Origin: Cheilinus undulatus
Lineage: Eukaryota > Chordata > Actinopteri > Labriformes > Labridae
DNA: 64,000 nt
Direction of reading: 5' to 3'
NCBI RefSeq assembly: GCF_018320785.1
Contig: NC_054868.1
Span: 47,685,874 to 47,749,873 of the forward strand
A program made the translations under genes and the position numbers. This document shows positions 34,301-46,030 of the stretch, piece after piece. How positions within the stretch are numbered: position 1 is the stretch's first letter; each line of letters opens with the position of its first letter. The notes beneath the pieces were generated by a model. It did no database searches. It saw only the letters and a program-made list of their open reading frames with translations, and was not told the DNA's origin.

Positions 34301-37300
34301 GAAGTGGGAGGAGTTAGCTTTGAGCTGGGGGTTCACTTACACTTTAATGAAAGGTAACAATTTGCTGAAATAAAACTGTATTTCAACATTGCTTGTTATA
34401 AAATGACCCAATGCTGCCTCTGTTAAACAAGATGAAAAACAGCATATGCTGGTTGTACCTGGCCACAGTGATGCTGCTGTTTCCCTGTAATAATCTGGCC
34501 AGCTGAATGATGATGTGGTTGAGAACGGAGCAGAATCCACACCACTGAGTGTAGTAGAACAACAGCACATCCTGCAGGGAAAAAGGAATTAAATTATTTT
34601 TCATATCTTGCACATTAACCAACTGTATTCTAACATCCCTGCTTTCTTCGTCCCTCGTAACTGCTCCTAAAATTCTCCTGATTTGCTTATTCATAAATTT
34701 GTTTGTTTTTCCTACAGCAGGATGTTTTCTTTGATGGACCTGAGGGTGGGGAGGTCTCAGGAAGCTCAAACAACTCCATCTTCATTAAAAGCAGTTGAGA
34801 TTACTTTGTTATATGTGGAGCCTTAAATACTTCTATTTAAAGAGAAGAGTGGATAAAGAGAGCATGAGAAGTGCATTTCCATCACCTTCTGGAGGTCCAT
34901 GACAGAGGGCAGGAAGGAGGACGTGGTCAGTTCTGTAATGAGGAGAGGTCTGGATGATTGCTGCTGGTGTTGGTCTGGATGACGGGTTTCCCCCTCCTCT
35001 TTCCTGCCGTCTTCACCCACCAAATGTCTCTGCAGAAGGCTGTAGGGAGCACTGAAGTTCCTGATGAAGGCCTCTTTAACATGACAAACACAACAAACAC
35101 ATGATCTGCTGTTAGGATCACATGACTAAATCCTTAACCCACTGCAAAAGAATGTCTTCACAGGGCTGGGTAGTACTATGGACCAAAAATTATACTATGA
35201 ACTTAATGTATATTTTATGTTTTCTTTAAAGACAAAACAAAAGGTTGTCACACTATCAGATAATAAACTTTGATTTCATTCTAATAAAAAAATCAAAGGA
35301 AACCTGTTTGATACCACAGGGACAAGTGGACAAAGTGGACTGGACTGGATAATGAAAAGTCCTTAAAAACTGGACATGTTCACATGTTAGTGTGTGCTAA
35401 ACAAAATTAAAAGATCATACGGGCCTTCACCTTGGATTTGCAGAGTGTCACTAGCTTAACGCTATAGATTTTATGTTGCTCCCTTTTCGTTTATTTTTCA
35501 TAAGTAGAAGACTTTTAACAATCAGCACATAAGTAAAAAAAGACCCACTGTTTAGAGACTGCCATGCGGGGGCAGTGTTGTTTTAAATGTCTGTGTTATG
35601 ATAGTTTTGATGACTCTGAAGTGTTCCCGCTCCAAAACAGAGCAGCGAACAATCCACTGCTGTTTTCAGCAGTCTATTTTCTGAACATCTGCACAGATAC
35701 AGCATGCAAATGCCTGAGACTGAGCCACATTAGCTAATCTGCTGAAGCGTGCAGTCTGCAAAGCTTCTGTTCTGGTCATGAACTGATTTTTTGCTGAACT
35801 TTTACACACAATCATGAAGCTAAACAGCAGGGGTAGCTATGGTGTATACTTTTTTGTCTTTTTAACTTCACACCAAGGATTTTTTCTTTTAGGTTTTATT
35901 TTTTGGTGTGTTTGCCTTTGTTTTAGAAATGGGACAGGGGATAGAGTTGGAAACAAGAGGGAGAGAGAGAGAGAGAGAGTGGTTAAAGACATAATGGAAA
36001 GGAGCCTCATATGGGCTGTAGGGACCAAACAACAAAGGTATCAGCACCCACCAATTCATTTTTAACATAATAAAATGAATTTATTTTGCAGGGATTCATT
36101 TTGGTTGATTAAAAGGAAAATTTATCAGTTTGTAACTAAAATATCTTGCCTTTTTTTACTGCACAAAATGTTCTAAATCAAACAATATCACCACCTTCAC
36201 ATTTGCTTTGGCTTTAAAAACTTTTAATCCTGTTTGTATTACTCCAAATACCTTCTTGAATAAATAAACATGACTTTTAAGTGCTAGCTCTGTTCTTTGT
36301 GTTAGGGGTAAGGCAAAACATCAATACAGCAAATACATTATGACTCAGGTGATTCAGTAATCAAATTGCCAAATCTAGATATTCTAATAAAAAAAATCCA
36401 CAGTTCTCTAAGCAGATATCTTCATGTTTCCTCTCAGGGATGCTTTTAACATGTGAGTAATGTGACTGGAAGTAAACCAGTCAAAAGTAGGGTAGAACAA
36501 TTTTCAAAATAATCCAATTGCAATTTCTTTTTTTTTTTCAAACTTAAGATTTGATATGAAATTCTATATTTTTAGGTTCCTCATATTATGTACTGTTCAA
36601 CAAATACAAGCAATAAACCATTCTATATTATAACCAACAAATATAAATTAATTTAAGGATGAACATTTAAAATACTGCAATTTTGCTAATAATGTGAATT
36701 TGATATCAAATTTGGTGTTAATTTTTTGTCAATGAATACATGAACAAGGAAAGCAGGATTTTTGCAAACTATTCTAAAAGAAAAAACAACTTGAAATTTT
36801 GCATAATGGGTAGACCATGAAATATTTACTGCAAAAAAAGTTTTTAAACTGCTATTTTGTCACATTTCAGGTAAAAGAAATATTGTACTATCTGTGATTT
36901 AAAAATTGCTGCTGGCCATATTGTGATTTAATCTAATTTGCGATGAATTGCTAGTCCTAGTCAAAAAAGATGGCGGGTGCATTTTAATTCTGGAGAGTGA
37001 TGACAAAATTCAAAGGACAAAGCAGAGGTGAAACTGACACGCAGGAGGAATGAGTCACTTCAACCACCTGTACTTTTTCTCCTCCTTGGCTTAAAGACCC
37101 AAATAAGAAAAAATAGAATATGAAAAAAAAGCAATATATATCAAGGAAGGAAAACCCCATTACAATGTTAGTTTTTTTCAGTTCTGTTCATCTCTTATTT
37201 TTACAGGTTTGGGGGAAATTCCTTGTGGCGTTCTTTAGATATTGTGTTTAGAAGAATTACCCAGATGGACAGATGGACAACCTGCTGATGCTGGTGCTGA

Positions 37301-40300
37301 GAATAAAAACATGAACAGGCTAATGTTTCACCGGCATTTTGCATGCTTCAGTTAATCAGATATTGTGATGTAGGAATATATGGTCATCTTACAATATCAT
37401 GCAACAAATTAAATATCATCAAACGGCTGATTCTTGATATCATTATTATTGAGGGTCATATATTGCAGATGCCCACAATTTGTGCCCCTAAATTGTATAT
37501 TGGACAGCTGAAATTATCTAAAAGACAAAAGCAGGTCAGCTTCTTGACTGATGCTTTGAATTATCACCACTAGGGGGTAGTTCTAATAAAGATTAAACAT
37601 GCTGTCATCTTACCCAGAGACTCCGTCAGTGTGGCTGCTGGGCTGCGATGGAGAATGTAATGAACCTCATCCTTCAGGTTCACAATAGCTGCGAATGACC
37701 CGTCACTGCTGCCTTGGCCTTGCTCACCGGCTTGGTGAAGAAAAGCACTTCTGTTGCGTGCTGCTCCCAGCCTCACGGCCAGAGGCCAGTTCAGAGCAAC
37801 ATCCAGCACGTAAAACCTGAGCGTCCTGTTTGTCTGACACCGGAGCCCTGTGATGCTGTCCCCGTCCTGCAGAGGGACAGAGGATGGAGGGACGGATGCA
37901 GAATGAGGCGTGAGGGGAACTCTTTGCACATCTGGCTCCTCTTTGGCTTGTGATTCATTGTTGAGTTGAGGTTCTACTGTTCTGCAGCAGGCACTGTATC
38001 GACTAAACGGGCTGTAGCTGTCCAAAAAGTTGCTACAAGGCAGGGGGGTTTGAACGGAAATGGGGGCAGGTAGTTGGTGCAGGCAGCAATGTCTGAGATA
38101 AGGCTGCAACAAATCTCCTTCCTGAGCCAGCGAGGGGAACGAGCAGCGAGCGGAGGGGCCGCTCAGGCCCAGCTGCGACAGACTGAGGCACACTTCACAC
38201 ACATTGCTGCTGGACGCCGAGAGGAGGACCGACTGGCAGCACAGCGAATGGGAGGTGAAACTTTTGTCCAGGCTGGAGTGGTCACTGTCACAAGAATGAT
38301 AGCGCACAGCGATGTCTGCAACCTGCAAGATAAATGGAAACGAGGAACTGATTATTTTTATAATCATTTTTTTTTACTGAAACATAAAGACTTGTCCAAA
38401 CTCTTTTTAGCCGATACCATTATTAATATTTCAATACCTAGACCCAGGGCATCTCCTGTGCCACAATTTATGTGGGTCAGGGTACCAAGGTATAATTTAT
38501 TTTGAAAGGGCATTTGACCGTATGGAAATCAAGGAAATGTCCAGCTTCACTCGCTTTTCATTTCTGGACAGAAATTTTAAAAAATAATAATGGCTGGCAT
38601 TTTTACTGTATTGATTTTTGTATTAAAACAGTAAAACAAGGACACGAGCTCTGAAAAATGGTTTAATCTTGTGTAATGTCTTTTCATTTTGTTATTTTAC
38701 AATAAGGCAGAATAGGAGCGAAAGGGGGCGGTAACCTGAAGAAGAAAACGTAACTTTTCAAAATAAAAGCCAGAGTAAGAGAGAAGAGTTTCTTTTTTTC
38801 TTTCAGTTGTGGTATGATGTAGAAATTTCATTTTAATCTAAACTGTAACAGTATGAATATTATTATCACTGTTGTCACAAATGTCTTCTACTATGCCAAC
38901 ATGACAAAAACAAAAGGCAACATCTGCTGATGATTTAAAAGGTGCTCTCTTTAACTGGATTTCATCTTTTGAAACCAGATAATTAAAAATGTTCTCTTTA
39001 ACTTAGATTAAACATTTATATGTTACTGTTATTGTTCAGTCTTTACCAGTATCAGTATCTGAAGTTTAAAATTCTGGTATAATAACAACCCTATGCTCTA
39101 TAGTTAAGAGTATAAAACTGAACCCAGAGAACAGAAGTATCAGAGGACTCATCTAAAGATACTTTATCAAGATGTCACTGTCTGCTGTTCAAATGAAACT
39201 CTGCAGCCATCTTTGAAGAGGACTCACCTCCTGTAGGATTGAACTTGGCTGTAAGGCGAGAGGATTGTGCGGCAGGAACAGCAGCAGTGCCGGACCTTTA
39301 GTCAGCTCCTGCTCCAGGAGGCGGGACTTTGTTCCTGGAGGCTGCAGCCAGTGGAGGACGGTCTCGTGGTGTTCGAACACCCAGCTACAGATGGCCTCTG
39401 ATGTGAAGTTACGTTCCCTTCGAGGGAAAATCTGGTAAAAGAAAACAAACAGCACAATGACAGGACAAATCCTCAATATACATCTCGAAATATTTCAAAA
39501 AGCAGTCAATCAAAAAGCAGGTGTGTATTATGACTTAATGATTTGCCTTACCAGAGAGGAGTTTAATCTTCTGTAAAGATAAACTGTTTCATCTTCTCTG
39601 AGGGAGATGGCCTCAGCCACTTGCTTGTTGGTCACAACCCCAAAACGTATAGCACCACGGAAATCTGCACCACAAAGAGATTCAGAGATGATGGCTGAAA
39701 ATTTATGCCCTTTCTGCTTGAACTTAAGATGTATTTAAAGATGTTTACAACAGGCAAACACAACTGCACAAACTCCATAGACATGAGCCAAGTTTCAACC
39801 AATGCAGTACCAAGGATGCTCCAGAGTTCTGCATAAGTTGTTTACCTAACAGCTAATTAATTTAAGACACATTTTATTGGTCAAAATACAGCTGCTGGAC
39901 AAACTCTGATTTGTTTACATATATAAACTTGAAAGAAAGCATCTCAATTTGAGGTCAGACTACATGTTTTCAGCATGATTATAGTCTGATCTGACAGTTG
40001 TTGGGTTCTGGGACCCGTAGGCCCCAAAAATCAATTATTAATGCAGAAATGAGAAAGAAAACCGCCACATCAGAGTAAGTACCCAGCAACATGGTTGAAT
40101 AAATCATTGGTGTCAGTACTTTCCCTGATTTTAAGAATCGGTATTTCTATACAAAGTAGTTTGTTGTTATAAAAGCCATCTCAGTACTAAATTGAACTTA
40201 TTTTTATTAATTAATGGAAAAGCTTCATAATCATGTCTTACCCCTTTTAAGAGCCTGCAGGGCAGAGGACAGATATGTGATGTATCCTGGAGGCTGGGGA

Positions 40301-43300
40301 GAGGAGTTAAACTGGAAAAAACCCACCACACGAGACTACAGAAAAAAAAAGAGATGTTCATAAAATATCATCAGAAAATAATGTCTAATTTATATGTGAA
40401 AGCACAGCTGTCACTCCATGAGTCAGCCTGTGAAACAACAATACCTCATGGTAGGAGAGGAACTCCTCAAGCGTGGCTCTAGACGGGAGGTAAGTCAGCG
40501 GTGTGATGACTCTGAGGATGAAATTTTCCACATATGGAGCCACGAATGGACCCTTATATTCTATAGGACCAAACCTGCAGCACAAAAACACATAGAAAAC
40601 ATTCATAGAGGATGCATTACATGATCTCCCAATCAACTGTGCCAGCTTAGATAAAGTTTATCTTGATCAAAGTTGGCTTTAGCCAGGTGTACGCTGTGCA
40701 ATTTCAAGCTGACTCTATAAGAGTTGTAGTGTGATGTCAACTAACACTGTGAAACAGAGTCACAACTTATGTGCTGTCTGATGACTGTGCACAGCCTGAG
40801 TGCTCACATGGCACAAGTGAAATTACGACAGATTGCTATGCTTCCTCTGAAAAGTCTCAGACATGGAGGTTAAGTTTCATTTTCATGCTTCAATTATGGT
40901 AGCTACAAACAAATATAAATTGCAATAGCATCAAAAAAGGAGCCACAGATCTGGCCTGATACTAAAAGAGGCAAGAAGTGTCTGCACAAGTCATCTTCAA
41001 GCTTGTTCATATCAGATCCAGCACCCACTCAGGGTTGTGCATGTTTAACTCCCAAGCCTAAGCCATTTGCACACAGGTTTAGCCTCAGGATCAACCATCA
41101 ACTCCATAATGACAAATTGGGACCCAAATTCTCTCACCCAAAATCTTCTTTTTAAGTGAAACTAAATTTTTTGATGGGGAAATTTTCTTCAAAATAAAAA
41201 CAGAACATGACTTTTTGCCAAATATATCTTTTCCTAGCACACATCTGCGACCCACTGGAAATGGACCCACCAGCTGAGAACTAGAGGACTAAAGCCTATG
41301 CACATTAGGATGCTATCTACACCCCTAAAGGAATCTTTTTCTTTATGTGGATCACAGAGATTGTTCATTGAACTGAGCTGGCTTATTAGCAGTAAACTGA
41401 ATCAAGTTGAACTGAAGGAAGTAGTCATCACCCTCAAATGATAGACAACCAGGATACTCATTTAAAATGAGCAGATGAGTTTGATGAAAGTTGCAAGCTT
41501 TCTGTCTTATTTTAACACCAGCATCTACTGTTTAAGATTAAAAATATAAATAAAAGACATGGATTCTCCGTCTCACCTTCTATAAAACAGATGGATGATC
41601 GGGTACTGGTAGAGGCGGTTCTGCTTCCTGCATTTCCCCAGACTCCACCAGCAGTTAATGGCCACAAACTGCACCTGTGTTTGAGAGTAAAAGAGAGAAA
41701 GCAACAGACTGAGACAAACAAATCTGGTTGAAGATCACAGATGAAGCGTGCCATGTTATGATACCTGGTAGTGAGGAGATCAGACTTTATTCTGTTTCAT
41801 TTCTATTCCAGAACAGCCCCAAAAATCAGTGCCTGACTGACAAAATCTCATCAGCAGTCATTGAAAACATGAACGCTTTCAGATGTGTGTTAATTTTATA
41901 ACTTAAATAGATTTCTTTAGCCTCACATTTACTTGATATCTCTTCACAGCTGCTGTGTTGTCCATGATTACAAGATAGCATGCAGGTAAAGGTTTCTGTT
42001 TGGTACTGAAACATTCCACAGCGCTCAGATATTCATACCTGTTTTGCCAGCTTCTTAGCTACCTGCTGCACTTCCTGCCTGGCAGCCATGGAATGAGCGC
42101 ACCATGGGGCGTAGAAGAAGATGAGAGACACCTCTGCCACACTCCTGAGACGCTCCACCTGAAGACAAAATGTTAAGGTGTAGTCCAGATTGTGTTGTAA
42201 AAAGAATAAGGACATGTTGCCATTATTGTGATTTTTCTCCTAACTAGAAAGAGAAGTTTCTGTTAGTGTGCTAAACATCAGGTGTCTTTGTGCTTGAATC
42301 TCACCTGGTCTAGCTGACCCAGGTAAAGATCCACTACCGGGGCCTCGGGAGAGAAGAACCGCACCGGAGGCCGAGCTGCTGCCACCACATTTTTAGCACG
42401 GCTGCAGAATGAGAAGATTTCAATGTAAAACACACCTCAAACAAAAAAATCCAGCACCTTCACTCTCATGGGTGGATACAGTCAAGCGGCAGGGTGTGTC
42501 CGAGATGATTTGTCTGCAATTTGCCTCAAATTTTAATCTTTCCCCTGGAGGAATCACAGCAGGCAAACTGTTCTGTGCTCAAACAATTTGAAGGTTTAAT
42601 GATAAGAAATAGAAATGATAAAACAGCAGCAGTGAAAAGTATAGAAAATTACTGATTTGGTGAAATAATTAAAAAATATATTCTTCATTGTTGTTGAGCA
42701 CACAACTTTATCAGATCCAGCCACTGTAAATATACGTTCACACTGGACTCAGGGGACTTTTCATTATTCTCTCTTGTATTAAATGAGCATACTTTTGTTG
42801 TGATTTCATGCCATATCGCAGATCCCTGCTAGTGAAGGCTAATTTCTAAAAGTCAAACCTCTATAATAAAGTCAAATACACAAAGAAATTGACAGTCTCA
42901 AATTAACTTCTATATAGTTGTATTTAAAACTATAGAAGCATCTACATTGGTCCACACAACATTTAGCTAAACTATACTTTTGAAGGTGTTAAACATTTTA
43001 CAGTATGTCAGAGCTGCAGTAAGGCTAGAAAAAACAATGGTTAGGAGGTCTCCCCTGACAAGAACAAAGCAGAAAGTTACCTCATAGCAAAGCAATGCAT
43101 ACTAATGCACTATGAGCCATTTAGAAACGCTTAAAATCACAGTGACCTCCAAGTCAGTGGATAACCTCAATCATGGTGCAAATGCGTCTCACATCAAAAA
43201 CAACAATCCACCAGAAACATGACCAAAGAGGAGCTCTTTACAGAGTAGAACTAACACTGTTGGATCAACTGTTTCAAATAACTCCAACTAGGGCTGAATG

Positions 43301-45857
43301 ATTTGGGAAAACAATCCAATAGTGATTTTTTTCCCACAATATTGCGATTGCGATTTGATGTGCAATTATTTCTGAAGTTGCCCATCTTATGTAGCTTTCA
43401 ACAGATACCTTACTGTGCTTATCCTGACTTGTTCTGCAAATCAGATATGAATTTTGTATTGAGAGGAGTGGCCATTTTTACATCATTCTCATATTCAATA
43501 AGAAAAATGTACAGAATGGAAGAAATTTTGATTTTTTTCAGACTATTCTAAAAAAAAGATATGTAATGTAAACCATCTCTGCTGCAAAAAAAGGTGTAAA
43601 CTGGTATTTTACCACAAATTTAAGGTTAAAGAAATATTGCACTTTCTGCGATTTGAAAATTGCAGCAGGCCATATTGCAATTTAATCTAATTTACGATTA
43701 ATTGCCTAGCGTTAACTTCAACACTGAAGTCCATTTCACTCAGGATAGAGTTAAAATTATGTACCTTTTCCAGCTCTGTTCAGTAGAAGTGAGAGTGAGA
43801 GAAAGATTCCACATCACATCCCAAAACAAAACCTGGAGTATTGATGTCTCAGAGTTGATTTTAACTCCCAAAGTGTAATTTTAAAGAGTCAGTTGATCTA
43901 AGCACTGCCCAATGCATTTTCAAATCTGGGGGGGGGGGTGAGTGAGCAGTTTGCTCGTTTTAGCAGTTTTAGTTGTGTTTGGATGTTGTTCGTTGTTCCA
44001 GTGATCCCTACTAGGTTTCTTTTGAGCATGTTTCTGGTGGATTGTTGTTAGTTTTTGATGTGAGGCACATTTGCACCATGTGTGAGGTTATCTACTGAGT
44101 TAGAGTTCAAGCCTGTGACTTCAGGTGCTCCTCAAGGACACATTGTGCATAGTCTTCATCAGTATGCATTGCCTTGCTATGAGGTTGACTTTCTAGTTTG
44201 CTCTTGGCAGAGGAGACCCACCTTACCACAGACTTTCCAGAGTCACTGCAGCTCTGTCATATTGTAAAATATTTAACACTTTCAAAGTTGCAGTTTAACC
44301 ACATGTAGTGTGGACTGATATAGATACTTTTCAAGTGTTAACGATGCAATTTTGCTGTGTAAATTACTTTCTTACAGAGCTGTGGTGTTACCTGAACAAC
44401 CTGGTTCCCCTAGATCTATTCTCTCATTGTTCTCGCCAGTAAGGAAACAAACATATTTTACTGTGTAGCACTTCGGTGGCTACTTGGCACTTTAAAGAAA
44501 CTTAAAATTAAATATGTTTCACTTTATCTTGAGTAGATGGATAGACTAGTATTTTAACTTGTACTTCAGTCAATTGTAACTAGAGTAACTGTACATTTAC
44601 TTGAGTGCAATAGTTATGTGCTTTATCCACCTTTTTATATAACACAAGTCAAATATCATTTGCAGGATAGACCACTTAAAAATGTGGAGGACAAATTGAG
44701 AGTATACACAACTCTGTAGGCATCACTAATTATTAACTTTTAAAGCTAATATCTGTCAATAGAAATATTTCAAGCCAAGGATATTTTGCATACCTTGTCT
44801 GATTTGCATAAATATGTCAACTTTAGACAAATGTTTCGGACTTTCCCTTTAGTTTTCAAAGGATTGATTTCCCTCCAATGCTCCTGTCTTATGAAAGGCA
44901 TCAGTGGGTTTTTAAACTTTTGCTCAAGGCAAACCTATGATCTAGTAAAATCTCAAGGCACAACATATTCATATCCATGCAAAGTGACCTCTTTATATGT
45001 TCTGCAGTATCTTTAGTTGTTGCATAGTTGTGTTATTCTACAGTTGTACAAATTTCCACAGCACACCTAGACTTGCCTAAAGACTCACCAGTATGCCTCA
45101 GCATCCCATTTAAAAACCATTGAAATACATAATTACTGATGTGGTATTGAAAAGAGTAGCACATTGATACAATTGCTTAAGAATAGGTCTTGCTTGTCAT
45201 AGCTACAAGAATAATTAAAGGCAGTTCAGCAGCTTTTTATCAGGAATAGAGACCAGTAATATAGTTCTAGTCAGTTTAAAGATGAAATGTTTTACCATTA
45301 CAGGATAAGGGGCAGGATGTATCCGTGGACAGCCGTCTGCTGTTTGTTTTAGGTTTCAGTGTTCACAGCTGTAAGCTTCACAGGTGGGATCACTGAAACG
45401 TGAATTTGTGTTGTTTACTACTTAGCTGCTCTGGTTAGACTGCTGTCTAACTGCCTTTAACAAAAACAGACAAAACCTGAACAAAATCCTGGTCCTAGTG
45501 TGAGCACAGTCTGCTCAACCGGTTTAAAGTGCGAGTTAATCCTCTTGGCCAACAGTGGCACTTAGAGCTGACCAACATAAAGAAGAGCCTGTCTGGTTTT
45601 AGATAATGAGTTTGTTTAAAGTAATAATAGCTAATTTACGATACATTAATGCGACGAGCAGAGTAAGTAATATTAGCCAGCTCATGACAAGCTCTCACTA
45701 CCAGATTATGGACTATAGCTGTCAGTGTTTACCTGCATGTGAACTTGACGGCCAGTACAAACAGGACGCTGAGCACGATAGCCCCGCAGAGAAGACCCGG
45801 TCTCCGGGCCATCAGAAACAGCACCTGCCGGAGAGACCGCCGCACCCGGCGCAGCAT
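30820..45857 (-). CDS. TXNDC11: Thioredoxin domain-containing protein 11, 13 exons, complete
   Basis: Minus-strand exons 45733-45857, 42305-42401, 42039-42158, 41577-41674, 40445-40574, 40242-40335, 39552-39664, 39228-39431, 37614-38322, 34886-35073, 34459-34571, 33517-33597 and 30820-31336 total 2589 bases, 862 residues plus stop; all junctions are GT-AG and in phase. Layout: a basic lead with MARRPGLL, a signal-anchor (about residues 21-39), a thioredoxin-like domain with YAPWCAHS (Cys94), conserved [10 protein letters not shown], a Cys-rich middle, a second thioredoxin-like domain with QWCGFC (Cys637/Cys640), [26 protein letters not shown], and a coiled coil at about 738-840. Human TXNDC11 (about 985 residues) has the same order. 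It is an ER membrane redox protein known to bind DUOX enzymes and to work with EDEM mannosidases in ER-associated degradation. The start is the first in-frame ATG after an in-frame stop at 46011-46013. Confidence 0.
31905..33156 (+). mobile_element. Tc1-like transposon relic
   Basis: CAGGTGCATCTAAAAAAAATAAG at the left and the complement CATTCTAACTTTTTGAGATTCATCTG at the right are decayed terminal repeats. A TA precedes the left end; TG now follows the right end. Inserted in the last intron of TXNDC11, antisense to the gene. Confidence 0.
32170..32900 (+). pseudogene. Tc1-like transposase pseudogene
   Basis: [20 protein letters not shown] (second Asp region) and [14 protein letters not shown] (Glu region), ending in [11 protein letters not shown], are Tc1 transposase hallmarks. 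The N-terminal half has several stops and the first catalytic region is lost. A third lineage, different from those at 16785 and 23890. Confidence 0.
33517..33597 (-). CDS. TXNDC11: TXNDC11 exon 12
   Basis: Acceptor CACAG, donor ACAG/GTAACA. Encodes [20 protein letters not shown] to LFPKY, holding the cis-Pro region of the second thioredoxin-like domain (HVPS). Confidence 0.
34459..34571 (-). CDS. TXNDC11: TXNDC11 exon 11, CGFC active site
   Basis: Acceptor CTGCAG, donor CCAG/GTACAA. Encodes [20 protein letters not shown]. The catalytic-type CGFC is intact; the usual Ala-Pro before Trp is Thr-Gln. Confidence 0.
34886..35073 (-). CDS. TXNDC11: TXNDC11 exon 10
   Basis: Acceptor TTAAAG, donor AAG/GTGATG, 63 codons. 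[18 protein letters not shown] matches human. A Gln/Glu-rich insertion of about 20 residues ([17 protein letters not shown]) precedes [11 protein letters not shown]. Confidence 0.
35885..36020 (-). repeat. SINE fragment with GA microsatellite
   Basis: Minus strand keeps CCAACTCTATCCCCTGTCCC of the SINE family. A GA run of about 19 bases at 35960-35979 follows. Confidence 0.
36488..36959. mobile_element. hAT-like non-autonomous element
   Basis: TAGGGTAGAACAATTTTCAAAATAATCC at the left and GCGATGAATTGCTAGTCCTA at the right. The flanks GTCAAAAG (36480-36487) and GTCAAAAA (36960-36967) differ by one base. TXNDC11 intron 9. Confidence 0.
37614..38322 (-). CDS. TXNDC11: TXNDC11 exon 9, large Cys-rich middle exon
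   Basis: Acceptor CTTGCAG, donor CTGG/GTAAGA, 236 codons plus one base. Contains [47 protein letters not shown] and [15 protein letters not shown], each with a clear human counterpart. The segments between them diverge freely. Confidence 0.
39228..39431 (-). CDS. TXNDC11: TXNDC11 exon 8
   Basis: Acceptor TTACCAG, donor GAG/GTGAGT, 68 codons. Holds [20 protein letters not shown] and [15 protein letters not shown], both conserved with human. Confidence 0.
39552..39664 (-). CDS. TXNDC11: TXNDC11 exon 7
   Basis: Acceptor GTGCAG, donor CTG/GTAAGG, 38 codons ([19 protein letters not shown] to RRLNSSL). Confidence 0.
40242..40335 (-). CDS. TXNDC11: TXNDC11 exon 6
   Basis: Acceptor TGTAG, donor AAGGG/GTAAGA. 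Encodes [19 protein letters not shown] to SALQALKR. Confidence 0.
40445..40574 (-). CDS. TXNDC11: TXNDC11 exon 5
   Basis: Acceptor CTGCAG, donor GAG/GTATTG, 44 codons with the split Arg. Holds [19 protein letters not shown]. Confidence 0.
40684..40870. mobile_element. Family B fragment
   Basis: CCAGGTGTACGCTGTGCAATTTCAAGCTGA and TGAGTGCTCACA match the copy at 13089. Right half missing. TXNDC11 intron 4. Confidence 0.
41577..41674 (-). CDS. TXNDC11: TXNDC11 exon 4
   Basis: Acceptor ACACAG, donor GAAG/GTGAGA. Encodes [18 protein letters not shown] to IIHLFYR, near-identical to the human VAINCWWNQGKCRKQ segment. Confidence 0.
42039..42158 (-). CDS. TXNDC11: TXNDC11 exon 3, first thioredoxin motif
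   Basis: Acceptor TCTTCAG, donor CAG/GTATGA, 40 codons. Holds [17 protein letters not shown]. Only the first cysteine of the classical CxxC is present, as in human (CGQS). Confidence 0.
42305..42401 (-). CDS. TXNDC11: TXNDC11 exon 2
   Basis: Acceptor CTGCAG, donor CAG/GTGAGA. Encodes [17 protein letters not shown] to LGQLDQ, close to the human SRAKD and VLDLFQGQLD segments. Confidence 0.
42949..44640. mobile_element. Element with long inverted repeats (about 280 bp arms), interrupted
   Basis: Left arm 42949-43226 and right arm 44022-44316 are complementary, for example CAATCCACCAGAAACATG and CATGTTTCTGGTGGATTG. The right flank carries complement of ACTCAAGTAAAAGTA-like words seen at 63391. 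A hAT-like element interrupts it at 43289. Confidence 0.
43289..43714. mobile_element. hAT-like non-autonomous element
   Basis: Starts TAGGGCTGAATGATTTGGG. Interior GAAAATTGCAGCAGGCCATATTGCAATT is shared with copies at 9427, 36488 and 49388. The flanks ACTCCAAC and ACTTCAAC differ by one base. Confidence 0.
45733..45857 (-). CDS. TXNDC11: TXNDC11 exon 1, signal-anchor
   Basis: ATG at 45857, donor GCAG/GTAAAC. Encodes 41 residues including [12 protein letters not shown] and the transmembrane helix ending VKFTC. The human N-terminus is some 50 residues longer before the equivalent position. Confidence 0.
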
Positions 45858-46030
45858 TACAGGCTGTCGTTGGCTCTCCGTCCCATTTATACGCCCCGGC
45901 GGCTCCTCAGCGCATCCATTTGCCTGACGGGGGCGGGGAAGAAGAGTGGTTCGACACGGGGACGGAGCTAACCTGGATTGGACATCGGTGCTGTTGGTGT
46001 GTAAACGCGGTCAGACCAACCTTTCTTCCC
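45733..46030 (-). promoter_or_regulatory. TXNDC11: CpG-rich 5' end of TXNDC11, with TATA-like motif and two short upstream ORFs
   Basis: This is one of the few GC- and CpG-rich stretches in an AT-rich window. On the minus strand, TATAAAT with GC-rich flanks lies about 30 bases before the start ATG. If transcription begins farther up, two tiny ORFs (10 and 9 codons) precede the main start, and the second ends in TAATG overlapping it. Confidence 0.

Noticed and set aside
37570-37613. Extension of TXNDC11 exon 9 beyond its donor (open frame to 37570)
   Set aside because: The donor CTGG/GTAAGA and the following exon restore the human-like ESLxxxFIxNFS region. The open read-through is short and unconserved.
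45606-45971. Plus-strand ORF of 121 codons across the TXNDC11 first exon
   Set aside because: It is the shadow of a GC-rich minus-strand exon and promoter, with no family resemblance.
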